A DNA stretch of 64,000 nucleotides from Diphasiastrum complanatum (taxonomy: Eukaryota; Streptophyta; Lycopodiopsida; Lycopodiales; Lycopodiaceae), in assembly GCA_029204225.1 (NCBI GenBank), contig CM055113.1, forward strand, positions 20,665,798 through 20,729,797, written 5' to 3'. The notes beneath the pieces are model-generated. The model was not told the origin of the DNA and ran no database searches. It worked only from the letters and a program-made list of their open reading frames with translations. The translations under genes were made by a program, and so were the position numbers. This document shows, piece by piece, positions 33,525 through 45,999 of this stretch (position 1 is the first letter of the stretch; every line of letters starts with the position of its first letter).

Positions 33525-35135
33525 GTGGTGGACAACTCTAACTTTGCTTTTCTTACCTCTTTTGATGAACCAACTTGTGTAGGTGAAGCAATTCAAAAGA
33601 AGGAATGGATCCAAGCCATGGATCATGAGCATCAAGCACTCATCAAAAGCAACACATGGAGGTTGGTAAAGCTTCCAAAGAACAAGAAGGCAATTGGTTG
33701 TAAGTGGATCTTCAAGATCAAGACAAATCAAGATGGATCAATCAACAAGTACAAGGCAAGGTTGGTGGCAAAGGGGTATGCTCAAGAATATGGTATTGAC
33801 TATGATGAGACCTTTGCACCCGTGGCAAAGATGGTAACTATTCGAATCCTAATCTCTCTTGCAACTCTTTATGATTGGGATATGTGGCAAATGGATGTTA
33901 CTAATGCCTTCTTGAATGGTGATCTTGAAGAAGATATTTACATGGAGCAACCCGAGGGCTATGTTTCACATGATGAGCCTAATCATGTGTGCTATCTCCA
34001 AAAGAGTTTGTATGGGCTAAAGCAAGCACCAAGGAGTTGGTATGCTAAGCTCAATTCCTTCTTACTTTCTCAAAACTTTGTTATGAGTGAGTATGATCAT
34101 TCTCTCTACTTTAGATTGAATGAAAATGATATCACTTTACTTTTGATCTATGTTGATGACATTATCTTAAGTGGTGGTAACAATCTAGATATAGATGAAA
34201 TCAAGATGGCACTCAAAAGAGAGTTTGAAATTCAAGATCTTGGTAAACTTCATTATATCTTAGGAATAGAGATTATTAGAACTTCTAAATCTACATTCAT
34301 ATGTCAAGAAAAGTATGTTAACTCTATTCTAAAAAGGTTTCATATGGAAGATTGTAAAGTTGTTTCTACTCCTATGGAATCAAATGTAAAGCTAACTACA
34401 AGAAGTAATGAAAGATCCTTCAAGGACATTACTCTCTATAGAAAGCTAATAGGATCTCTTATATGGTTAACCATCACAAGACCTGATCTAAGCTTTGTGG
34501 TTGGTAAACTAAGTCAATTTATGCAAGATCCTAGTGAGGCTCATTGGAAGCTAGGAAAGAGAGTACTTAGATACATCTCGGGATCTAGAGATTTTGGCAT
34601 CTTGTATGGAGGTACTACACCTAACCTTTGTGGATTTTCAGATTCAGATTTTGCAGGTGATCAAATGGATAGGAAGTCAACAAGTGCCTTTGCAATCTAT
34701 CTTGGAGATGGAGTGGTCTCATGGCTATCAAAGAAGCAACCAACTATCTCTCTATCTTCCACCGAAGCCGAGTACAAGGCATTAACAACATGCACCAAGG
34801 AGATTCTTTGGATCAAGAGGATGTTATTGGATCTTCACTTGCTGGAACCAGAGAAGACTCCAATCATACTTTGTGATAACCTTTCAGCCCAAAGCTTGGC
34901 AAGCAATCCTGTTTTTCATGCAAGGAGCAAGCACATTGAGATTGCTCACCATTTTGTGAGAGATCAAGTCATTGCCAAAGAGGTGGAGCTTCAACATGTC
35001 TCTTCAAAGGAGTGTGTGGCTGATATCTTCACCAAACCATTGGGAAAGGACCTATATTTAATGCATAGATCTAATCTTGGAATGTGCTCAAAGACTATGT
35101 TGAAACTAGCATCCAATGTTGAAGAGGGAGTGTGA
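33525..35135 (+). CDS. Copia-1 reverse transcriptase-RNase H
   Basis: 536 codons in the same frame as the upstream gag-IN part, separated by one TAA. RT motifs: EWIQAMDHE, GCKWIFKIK, YKARLVAKG, DETFAPVAKM, WQMDVTNAFLNG, LYGLKQAPRSWY and the catalytic YVDD (residue 209). RNase H: FSDSDFAGD, STEAEYKAL and CDN, then RSKHIEI and CVADIFTKPLG. The first codon after the stop is GTG and there is no ATG, so this is part of one polyprotein, not an independent gene. The terminal TGA falls within the first five bases of the 3' LTR. Confidence 0.92.
   Translation: MVDNSNFAFLTSFDEPTCVGEAIQKKEWIQAMDHEHQALIKSNTWRLVKLPKNKKAIGCKWIFKIKTNQDGSINKYKARLVAKGYAQEYGIDYDETFAPVAKMVTIRILISLATLYDWDMWQMDVTNAFLNGDLEEDIYMEQPEGYVSHDEPNHVCYLQKSLYGLKQAPRSWYAKLNSFLLSQNFVMSEYDHSLYFRLNENDITLLLIYVDDIILSGGNNLDIDEIKMALKREFEIQDLGKLHYILGIEIIRTSKSTFICQEKYVNSILKRFHMEDCKVVSTPMESNVKLTTRSNERSFKDITLYRKLIGSLIWLTITRPDLSFVVGKLSQFMQDPSEAHWKLGKRVLRYISGSRDFGILYGGTTPNLCGFSDSDFAGDQMDRKSTSAFAIYLGDGVVSWLSKKQPTISLSSTEAEYKALTTCTKEILWIKRMLLDLHLLEPEKTPIILCDNLSAQSLASNPVFHARSKHIEIAHHFVRDQVIAKEVELQHVSSKECVADIFTKPLGKDLYLMHRSNLGMCSKTMLKLASNVEEGV
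35121..35130 (+). other. Copia-1 polypurine tract
   Basis: GAAGAGGGAG immediately before the 3' LTR, the plus-strand primer used in reverse transcription. Confidence 0.85.
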
Positions 35136-35785
35136 AAATTGTCAACATTTCCTAGCTAGTTTGAGGCCTAAATTGGCTAAAATTGTAAATAGTTTTGGTT
35201 CTGGAGTTTCACACGTGTGAACCAGGCCACAATGTTTTTATTTACTGTATTTTTTCAGTATGATGAAGTGTCAAACTTCATACCCTTCAAAATGAGACCA
35301 TTTTGATGTATTTTGGTCATATAAGCCATTTTTAGCTATTTTTCTTATATAGGGAGTATCTAGGGTCAAGTACCTTCTAGAGAGAGGAGAGAGAGTCATC
35401 TTCCTCATCCATAAATAGTAGGGAAGTCGTGGAGAACAGGTTGGAGAAACCTTTTGTATGCTTCATTGAGATCAATAGATCATTGTCATTGTTTCTTCCT
35501 CCATTGAGAGCATTGTTGTGTGTATTGTCTTCAAGCTATTGTGTATGATCTTAGGTGCTTTCCAAAAGTGGTAGGCTGATGTATTATGGACTGTATAATG
35601 CTATTTTGGGCCGCACTTGATGTTTATGGAAGTTTCCATTTGTGATAAATGCTTTTTGATCAAGTTCTTTGCATTCTAGGTAGCATAGAATGTGTTGCCA
35701 ATTCCTAGCTTATGTAGTTTGGAGTGCAAGCATTCAAGCCCATGATCTTGGAGTTTAGATCCACTTAGGATCTATATTTTTCACA
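35131..35785 (+). repeat. Copia-1 3' LTR
   Basis: 655 bp, differing from the 5' LTR at about three sites (A/G near the TATA box, A/C near the end, G/A in the last 15 bp). Palindrome TTCACACGTGTGAA at 35,208-35,221. Confidence 0.93.
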
Positions 35786-35790
35786 CAACA

Positions 35791-36130
35791 TACATGGAAA
35801 AGGAGTGCACAATCATTTATTTAATTTTAGCAATACAAAGAGGTTTGCAAAGTATAACTCACCAAAGAATTGACCTTCGTCCTCACAAATAATGACTCCC
35901 TCTCAATCTGACCATACATGCGAACATGTGATATAGTGGTGCGTCGCTCTCATCGTAGTGCATACTTACATCGTGCACATGGGCATGGTATTCTCTAGTG
36001 TAACCAAGCCTCTGATCCTATATGTGATGGTCCTGCCTCATCACTTGAGGATGAGGAATGTGAACTCGACATTTGCATTGGTGCACCTTGGCAGTTGACA
36101 ATGGATTGAACACAAAATTACAAATGGTGG
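35791..36130 (-). pseudogene. CACTA transposase N-terminal piece beyond Copia-1
   Basis: On the minus strand: GYTREYHAHVHDVSMHYDES, resembling the GYTxWxxHGE end of the transposase-associated domain of CACTA proteins, preceded by a Ser-rich acidic part with ARCKYALR-like sequence in another frame. It continues the transposase gene interrupted by Copia-1. Confidence 0.5.
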
Positions 36131-36386
36131 TCAATACATCTAACAAACTAGATAAATTCATTGAGACGAACAAAAGACATGTATATAATAAGTAAATTTG
36201 AGTCTAGTGCAACTAATCTCTGGAATTAGCAGTACAATTGCAAGATCGGATTACGCCTAGATATGCGAGGTGCATCATTACATGTCTAGCCTCGCTCTTC
36301 AATTCTCACCAGTTAATTTACTAATGTACTATATTGTTGGCTTTCCCGATATTCGAAAATAGGTTTTGACTGGTTTCTATAAGAAC
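36131..36386. other. CACTA 5' portion between the two Copia insertions
   Basis: AT-rich, no coding seen. Ends with AGAAC, the target duplication of Copia-2. Confidence 0.4.
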
Positions 36387-37035
36387 TGTGAAAGATTCAA
36401 CTAGTTTCATCACATTTTGCAATATTTCCATATTTGGCATATTGAGGCCAAAACTTGTTTTAGACTTAGAGGTTGACTTTTCAAAGTTCATTAGTCTAAA
36501 TTTCATTTGAATAAACACTTTTTGAAAGTGTGGGAAAGATAGAATGCGAGTTTGAGTAGATTCAATTTGAATAAGTTGGGTACATTGAATCTAGACCCAA
36601 AATTGGTAGGGTTAGCATTTTGGTGGGAAAGCCAAGTGGCCAATAGGGTTTGGACCTGCTATAAAAGGATGTAACTCGTGGAGAGAGTCATCTTCTCTCT
36701 TCTCTATCTCATTTCATGCTTATACATGGTTCTCTTGGGTTCTACTATCCATTGGTGCACTATCTTGGTGATTGCTTGCAATTCTATGTGTAGAATGATC
36801 TATATTTGTTATTTTTGGATCCACACGTGTGAAATATAGTAGCTTGCTGGTTTTGTACGGACAAGAACAGTACATAATCATTTCATTCAAGTTTGATCAA
36901 GTTCTATTAGTGTTTGCATCTCAAATTGTGTGTAGATGCTGAGTTTTCTACATCGGTGAAATTGGTAGTGTATTTCTCTTTCTAACCAAAGATCATTCAA
37001 GTAGATTGGATCTTAAGGATCTGAAATCTTTCAAA
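36387..37035 (+). repeat. Copia-2 5' LTR
   Basis: 649 bp. CCAAT at 36,640, TATAAAAG at 36,660-36,667, CACACGTGTG at 36,822-36,831. The last two bases are AA instead of CA, a point change in the conserved terminus; the 3' LTR still ends CA. Confidence 0.92.
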
Positions 37036-37047
37036 TGGTATCAGAGC
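37036..37047 (+). other. Copia-2 primer binding site
   Basis: TGGTATCAGAGC directly after the 5' LTR, complementary to initiator-Met tRNA. Confidence 0.92.
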
Positions 37048-37635
37048 TATTGTGTTTCAGGTTATGAAAGGATCAGCCATCTTTATCAAGGATTTGGAGG
37101 AGTTACCAATGCTAGAGCATGCTAGATTGATCTCTACTCAAAAATCAGCATTTTTGCATGTGTAGAATTGATCTTTTGTAGGTCAAAACTCAATATAGGG
37201 TTATATACTTGATCCATTCTGATTTAACACTTGGTTTACTGGATTTAGATGATATTTGGTGCATTAGGAAGGTCTCATTGGAGTCTACAAGAAGATATAC
37301 CAAGTTTCTAGAAATTGCATGTAGAATTTGAGATATTCAATTTTTTGTTATTTGTCAAAACCCTAATTTTGATTAGATCTCTAGTTTGTGAGGTTACTGA
37401 ACTTCATTTGAGTGTATTTCAATCTTAGGAAGTGTCAAGAATCATTAGATTGAGGATAGATCATAGGTTGATCAAGATCTCACTATTCTATGTGTTGATT
37501 TTCTAGTTAGAAGTGCTAGAAGAGATTTGAGAGGTTCCATATCTTTGTGATTTCTTCTTGAGTTCATTTTTTGACATTCAAGAGAGTGCTTTGTGCATTG
37601 GAACAGGTTGAAAGAGAAGATCAGGTCACTTCAAC

Positions 37636-40065
37636 ATGGCTACAAGTGGTGGATTTATGTTGGAGAGCAATGATAGGCTTACCTCAATCAACTATTCTAC
37701 TTGGAAGGTGAGGATGGAGTCCTTATTGGAGATGAATGAGTTGATGGAGATTGTTATAGGTGTGGAGGAGAGACCTCAAGCACCTCAAGATCAAGTGAGG
37801 TATGACAAGAGAGCAAAGAAAGCTCTACACATGATTAAGATGAATGTTACCAATGAACTTCTCAAGGAAGTTGGTAAGTGCACATCATCTTTGGAGGCTT
37901 GGGAAGCTTTGAAGAAGCTTTATGAATCCAAGTCTACATCAAGAGTGCTTACTCTTAGGAGAAAAATCTTTCAAAGTTTGCAAAAGAAGGAAGAGAGTAC
38001 TCATGCTTTTGTTTTGAGGGTTAAAGCATTCAATGATGAGTTAGCATGTATTGATGAAAGCATTAAGGAGGTAGAACTTGTTCAAGTTATAGTTAATGGC
38101 TTGTTGGATGATCATGCTAATCTTGCTCAAAGTTTTGCTATTCAAAAGACTTTGCCAAGTATTATGGATTTGCAAGAGATCTTGGTGAATGAGGAGTATA
38201 GGCTTCAATCAAGAGGAGGTGGATTTACATCGACATCTCATTATGAAGAGGATGCTATGTTCATCAAAGGCAAGTTCAAGGGCAAAGACAAAGGCAAGTG
38301 GTCTAAAAGGAAAGATCAAGGTGATACTTCCTCTTTTGGAAAAAAGAAAGATAAGTGTAGGTTGAAATGCTTTTATTGTGGAATCAAAGGGCATTTTGCA
38401 AATGAATGTTTAAATAAGCAAAGAGATGAAGGTAGCAAGCAAATCAACTTTACTACTAATGATGAGGATCTAGGTGGTGGTGATTCTCTTTTGATGTGTT
38501 CTTCAAGTCTAGTATCAAGTGAAGGTGACAAAGATTCATGGTGGATTGATAGTGGAGCTAGTTCACACATGACTAGTCACAGGGAGTTCTTTACTTCTTT
38601 GGTCACTTATGATGGAGCCAAGAAAGAAACTCACATGGCCAATGGTGGTGAGTGTGTGATCGAAGGTATTAGTTCAATTCCTATTTTTCTCTCTACTAAT
38701 AGGAAAGCAAGACTTGATGGTGTTCTTTACATTCCTTCACTTTCAAAGAATTTTCTAAGTGTTGGTCAAATGATAAAGAAAGGATACATGGTAAAGTTTG
38801 GTGGTGATGCTTGTTTCATTACAAAGGAAGAAATCTTGGTTGCTAGGGGCAATAGACAAGGTAGACTTTTCAAGCTTGATGCTTTTGTTATGGCTAACAA
38901 AAGGGATGAAATGGAAAAGGAGATTGGTCTCAACTTTCCAAAGTTACCTTTTAGCATCAATAAGATTGGTGGATCTTATGCAAAGTCTAACAAGCTTCCT
39001 TTTGCTAGATCTAGGTCAAGATCTAATATGCTTCTTGGAGATGTTCATCTTTGTGCTAACTTGGCTAGTCTTGAGGATAATGATGGTGTTTCAATGGTTC
39101 TTCATGGCAAGTGCAAGCATGCAAAAGGTAAGGAAAGAGCTAACTTTATCAATGGAGGTGAAGGTTCTTCCTTGGAAAAGATTGTTGTTAATGATTTTTT
39201 TGATCATATGGAAAAGGATGTTGCTAGGTGCATGCATGAAGGAGGTGGTTCTTCTACATTCTTTTGTTATAATTCCAAGAAAGTCATTTTTTCAGCAAGT
39301 GGAGTCACATTTCTTCATAAAGAGAGTAGATCATATGGTTCTATCAAGAGACTTAGTGAGGGAGATAGTCACAAGTCAAGAAGAAGAGAAGTATTTGAAG
39401 AGTTCAAAGCAGGATGTACTTTGAATGATGTCATTGTGAATGATAGTGAGGAAGAATCATTATCATATGATTCATTACCTAAAACATTGAGTAGAAGTTC
39501 TTGTTTGAAAAAAGAGAGTACTTCAATCATCCTTATGTTGAAGGTACTAATCATTTTTTTCATGGCTTCTAATGTTTTTAAGGTTTCTACTTCTTATGAT
39601 GCAATCATTAAGAGGGAGTCTTATGAAGGGAAGAGCAATGGAAGATTGGTTCTTGGGAAGATCCAAGGCATGGATCTCACATCTCTTCATCAACTCAAAG
39701 GATTCTATGATTATGATTTGATCACTCATGATCAAGATGGCAAAAGGTTGGTTGGAGAAGACTACATGGAGCAAATCGAGAGACAATTTCTTCAAGGCAA
39801 GGGAGATCTTATTGGTGAGCTTATTGAGGTTTGTTATGGACTCAAGAGGGCTGGATTTATTAGGTTTGATACTCATCTTCACCTACTCTACTTCATGTTG
39901 GATGGAAAGTTTGGAATCTATCTTTTGATTTATGATGGTGACATTGGTGACATTGTTTTCACTAACCTTTGTGGAAATTCGAAATCAAGCATTGATGAGT
40001 TCTTGTTGGATATTGATCATATGTTTGAGAGGGAGTATTTCCAGAGGTTCAGGTCGTGTAGATGA
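37636..40065 (+). CDS. Copia-2 gag-protease with catalytically empty pol-derived tail
   Basis: 809 codons. Gag (YSTWKVRMESLLEMNELME) and zinc knuckle CFYCGIKGHFANEC (about 244-257) are intact, and the protease WWIDSGASSHMT (about 302) is kept. Beyond about residue 420 the integrase is unrecognisable except for islands: RSRSRS, a GDVH where HSDIH should be, NGGEG, and SKKVIFSASGVTFLHKES matching the end of Copia-1 integrase. WHKRLGHPNF, CEHC and NGVAERKNR are missing. RT islands remain (YMEQ, CYGLKRA, LLIYDGDIGDIVF), but YVDD has become YDGD and most motifs are absent. There is still no stop over about 390 codons of this tail. The protein may be a structural gag with a neutral or repurposed tail. 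Confidence 0.85.
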   Translation: MATSGGFMLESNDRLTSINYSTWKVRMESLLEMNELMEIVIGVEERPQAPQDQVRYDKRAKKALHMIKMNVTNELLKEVGKCTSSLEAWEALKKLYESKSTSRVLTLRRKIFQSLQKKEESTHAFVLRVKAFNDELACIDESIKEVELVQVIVNGLLDDHANLAQSFAIQKTLPSIMDLQEILVNEEYRLQSRGGGFTSTSHYEEDAMFIKGKFKGKDKGKWSKRKDQGDTSSFGKKKDKCRLKCFYCGIKGHFANECLNKQRDEGSKQINFTTNDEDLGGGDSLLMCSSSLVSSEGDKDSWWIDSGASSHMTSHREFFTSLVTYDGAKKETHMANGGECVIEGISSIPIFLSTNRKARLDGVLYIPSLSKNFLSVGQMIKKGYMVKFGGDACFITKEEILVARGNRQGRLFKLDAFVMANKRDEMEKEIGLNFPKLPFSINKIGGSYAKSNKLPFARSRSRSNMLLGDVHLCANLASLEDNDGVSMVLHGKCKHAKGKERANFINGGEGSSLEKIVVNDFFDHMEKDVARCMHEGGGSSTFFCYNSKKVIFSASGVTFLHKESRSYGSIKRLSEGDSHKSRRREVFEEFKAGCTLNDVIVNDSEEESLSYDSLPKTLSRSSCLKKESTSIILMLKVLIIFFMASNVFKVSTSYDAIIKRESYEGKSNGRLVLGKIQGMDLTSLHQLKGFYDYDLITHDQDGKRLVGEDYMEQIERQFLQGKGDLIGELIEVCYGLKRAGFIRFDTHLHLLYFMLDGKFGIYLLIYDGDIGDIVFTNLCGNSKSSIDEFLLDIDHMFEREYFQRFRSCR

Positions 40066-40245
40066 TGTTATGCAAGTGGATATTGGTTCTCATGGTTTTC
40101 ATACTGGAAAAGCAAGTAATGGATCTGAAAAACAAAGTTTGTTCAATGACTTTGATGGTCAAGAGGAAGATCAAGAGGTTGGTCTCAAAGGGCTTCAACA
40201 ACACAAAAGGAAAGGTGGCAATTTGGAGCTAGTCAAGAGCATCAA

Positions 40246-41301
40246 ATGAAGGTTTTTTTGGCAAAGATGTTGCAGCTTATTGAAGACTCAAGTAAGGTCA
40301 AAGGAGCAGCAAGGAAGTGTTGTTCAAGTTTACTTTTCTTGTTCTATCTCATATTTGATCTATTTCATGTGAATGTGTGCAAATTGTCAAGATATGGACA
40401 AACTAGCTACATTGTCTTGCAATATCTTATTGTTGAAGTTGTACTAGCATTCTTGGCTGGTTTTGCTGATGGAAATGAAGCTATTGGAGGTTCATTATGT
40501 CACTCATCCATGGCTAAGTTCTCAAGTGTTGAGCTACTTGCTGTCAATACTTGGAGATTGTTAATTTTTGGTGAATTCATGGTCATTTTCTTGTGCCAAG
40601 TAGATCTTGAAGATGGACTAGTGCAAATTACTTGGTTTATGGAGTCATGTGGTGTTGGATTTGCATCATTTATGTACTCACCTACTCATGGATTTCCAAG
40701 GTTTGATGGTTTCTTGTGGCAAGATGAAGATGGAGGCTCATTCATGGAGTATCATGGTGGATACAAGGCAACAAAGGACAAAGGAGGAGGAGACATGCAA
40801 GCAAAAGTTGATCACTCACATTTATTGTTTGTTTGCTGTATTTTTCCAGAGAGTTCAGAGTTGGAAGCATGGTGGAATTATCACACTTACATTCTATTTG
40901 ATTCTTCATGTTCTAGTCACATTTTTACATGTAAAATTGATGTAAGAAATAGTGAAGCATCCCAAGTGGACACTATTCTCTATATTAATTATGGTTGTTT
41001 CTATTTTGAGAATTACATGATCATTGAAAGAAGGTCTATTCTTAGGAAGAAGATCATTCTTATGATGGATCAAAGTTCTATTGTCAAAAACTATGCTAGG
41101 AGCAAGCATATTGAGATACAATATCATTTTGTGAGGGAGCGAGTCATTGCAAAGGAGGTGGAGCTTCAACATGTGTCTTCAAGGGAATGTGTAGCTGATA
41201 TCTTCACCAAAGCATTGGGAAAAGACTTGTTCATGAAGCATAGGACTTCACTTGGAGTATTATCAAAGTCTATGCTAAAACTAGTTGAAGAGGGAGTGTG
41301 A
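40246..41301 (+). pseudogene. Copia-2 RNase H end fused to unrelated-looking frame
   Basis: 351 open codons. Only the last about 68 match Copia pol: ARSKHIEIQYHFVRERVIA, then VELQHVSSRECVADIFTKAL and LGKDLF. The upstream part has no recognisable domain. Catalytic RNase H motifs (DSD, EAEY) are absent. The stop TGA lies in the first bases of the 3' LTR, as in Copia-1. Probably eroded pol, not a functional protein. Confidence 0.6.
41284..41296 (+). other. Copia-2 polypurine tract
   Basis: GTTGAAGAGGGAG abuts the 3' LTR and is nearly the same as in Copia-1. Confidence 0.8.
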
Positions 41302-41946
41302 AAGATTCAACTAGTTTCATCACATTTTGCCATATTTCCATATTTGGCATATTGTGGCCAAAACTTGTTTTAGACTTAGAGGTTGACTTTTCAAAGTTCA
41401 TTAGTCTAAATTTCATTTGAATAAACACTTTTTGAAAGTGTGGGAAAGATTGAATGCGAGTTTGAGTAGATTCAATTTGAATAAGTTGGGTACATTGAAT
41501 CTAGACCCAAAATTGGTAGGGTTAGCATTTTGGTGGGAAAGCCAAGTGGCCAAATATGGTTTGGACCTGCTATAAAAGGATGTAACTCGTGGAGAGAGTA
41601 ATCTTCTCTCTTCTCTATCTCATTTCATGCTTATACATGGTTCTCTTGGGTTCTACTATCCATTGGTGCACTATCTTGGTGATTGCTTGCAATTCTATGT
41701 GTAGAATGATCTATATTTGCTATTTTTGGATCCACACGTGTGAACTACAGTAGCTTGCTGGTTTTGTACGGACATCAACAGTACATAATCATTTTATTCA
41801 AGTTTGATCAAGTTCTATTAGTGTTTGCATCTCAAATTGTGTGTAGATGTTGATTTTTCTACATTGGTGAAATTGGTAGTGTATTTCTCTTTCTAACCAA
41901 AGATCATTCAAGTAGATTGGATCTTAAGGATCTAAAATCTTTCACA
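41297..41946 (+). repeat. Copia-2 3' LTR
   Basis: 650 bp, starts TGTGAAAGATTC and ends TTTCACA. The CCAAT box of the 5' LTR reads CCAAAT here. Confidence 0.92.
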
Positions 41947-41951
41947 AGAAC

Positions 41952-43130
41952 CATCAGTTCCTATATTTGGTTTCCAATATGTATTATTTATATAAAAATT
42001 AATAAAAAATCAATTTGAAAATGATTATTGCTAAAATAGTCACTTGTTAAAAGCCATTAATGAATGTTAGATTCTATACAGTGAATTGATACTTGGGTTA
42101 TACCCCCTCCAAGGATCAAAGGGACCTGATGGTTCTGAGCCGTGGCCGGTTCTTACAAAGGAGCATACCCGCCGGTTCTACACATAAGCCGATTTAGGGT
42201 AACAAGTGTACCCGCCGATTAGGGTCTTAATTAGAACCGGGTTGATAAGCGAGTTGAGAACCAAAAATAAAAAATCGTTACCCGACCAACACCGGTCACC
42301 CAAGAATAGGTTTTGGATGCCAAATACGTTGATGTTTGGACACTTATGACATCCTTTAGCCAGATGAGAAATACAATTTAGCAGATAAGAAATTGTGTCG
42401 TCAAGTGCACTATATATTCTTTGACAAGGCTTGGGAAGAGCCGACCATCTTTGAAAAAATTGTGTTTTTAGAATGCATTAATTGTGGGTTGATTAAGAAT
42501 GCATCAAATTAGAATGCACCTCGGAACAGGAAAGGAATACTATTTCTAATTTAGTAAGGGCCTCAGAATTGCCCTTGGTATACTGAAGCTAGTGTGAGGT
42601 GTATACCGAAGGTCAGACAAATTCTTGAAAATTTTGAAAGACTGACATTTTTTGCGGCATTTTCGAAGAGGGAAGAGGAGTGGGTGATGGAATCAAGGGA
42701 CGTATCTGCTACTTTTGTCCTCTCCCTTGTTTTTTGATCCTTGCTCACTCACTTTATCTTCCTTGCTCTCCTTATTCTCCTCACATTTGAGTGCTCCTCT
42801 TGCTTCTCTTGTGATTGCTCTTTGCTTTCTCCTCTTGCATTTTGCTTGTTCTTCTTGCTCCTCTTGCACTTTGCTTCTTGCCCTTGCTCTTCCTCTTAGC
42901 TTACTCGTTGTAGAATCAAATGCGGGGAGGTCAAGAAAGAAAGGAAAAGTGGAGGATGGAGGCTTTTTGATTTGTTGAATGCAAGGTAATCTCCTTTCTC
43001 ACTCTCTCTTTCTTTAGCATCATAGTATCCATCTCAATGTGATCTTAATTTGCTTTTATTGACACCACATTTTCTATGCAGGCTTTCCTCTGAGGCAAAG
43101 GAGTTGGTGGATCCAATTTTTTGAGAAGCA
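41952..43130. other. CACTA right flank and pyrimidine-rich stretch
   Basis: 42,100-42,310 has several CCGGTTCT / AACCGGG motifs in both orientations. 42,550-42,620 has CCTTGGTATAC and GTATACCGAAGG, the CACTA subterminal vocabulary, and may mark the far end of the element that hosts both Copias. 42,715-42,900 is CTT/TTG/CTC-rich; its 87-codon open frame is low-complexity and not taken as a gene. Confidence 0.4.
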
Positions 43131-43138
43131 GATAGGTT

Positions 43139-45443
<2,305 letters not shown>

Positions 45444-45766
45444 TGCTCATAAATGTTTTTCAGATCATAAACCTACTATATGCTAGTTTGTTACCAAGTC
45501 ATAGGTGCTAGATTATATACCTCTGCTCATAAAGTTATCATAGTCTGAGCTTTTATAGGAATTGAGTCAAAGCTACGAGGGCAATACGAACATATAAATT
45601 ATTTTTCCACCTCCAATTAACCACAAACCATAACCCTAACCCTAACAATATTGGTGAATACACGAATCCATTGAGGATGCAAGGGGGGCTAACTGGCTCC
45701 TCGATCGAGTTGTTTGTGCCAATTGGGTGTCTTGCCTAAAAATGGAGAGGCCAAAGAGGCCCACGA

Positions 45767-45917
<151 letters not shown>

Positions 45918-45999
45918 TGGTAATTTTTAAGACTCCCATTGGTTGTCTGCAATATTTATCCCTCTTATTCTGTTGCACCCATTATCTTAAATACAGGAT

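Larger units (their letters stand above)
29322..35785 (+). mobile_element. Copia-1: complete young LTR retrotransposon
   Basis: 6,464 bp. Identical 5-bp target duplications (CAACA at 29,317-29,321 and 35,786-35,790) flank two 655-bp LTRs beginning TGTGAAAAT and ending TTTTTCACA. The LTRs differ at about three positions, so insertion is recent. Order: LTR, primer site, about 1.2-kb leader, gag-PR-IN-RT-RNase H, polypurine tract, LTR, as in Ty1/Copia. It lies inside the CACTA element: CACTA N-terminal coding sequence resumes right after it. The only coding defect seen is one in-frame stop. Confidence 0.95.
36387..41946 (+). mobile_element. Copia-2: LTR element with gag/PR kept and pol eroded
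   Basis: 5,560 bp with identical target duplications AGAAC (36,382-36,386 and 41,947-41,951). LTRs are about 650 bp and differ at about 16 sites plus one indel, roughly 2.5%, so it is older than Copia-1. Primer site and polypurine tract are in place. Gag is closely related to Copia-1 gag, but the internal region is about 0.9 kb shorter and the integrase, RT and RNase H catalytic residues are gone. It is nonautonomous in its present form and would depend on enzymes from another element. Confidence 0.92.

Noticed and set aside
31654-34785. Secondary frames on both strands inside Copia-1
   Set aside because: They are shadows of the gag-pol polyprotein in other frames.
40246-41100. Frame upstream of the Copia-2 RNase H end as a captured host gene
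   Set aside because: No recognisable domain and no intron-less host exon pattern; eroded pol sequence is the simpler reading.
42715-42978. 87-codon open frame rich in Ser and Leu
   Set aside because: Caused by a CTT/CTC-rich low-complexity stretch; no domain and no conservation visible.
45629-45647. CCCTAACCCTAAC as a telomere remnant
   Set aside because: Only about two units, and of TTAGGG rather than plant TTTAGGG type; too short to mean anything.
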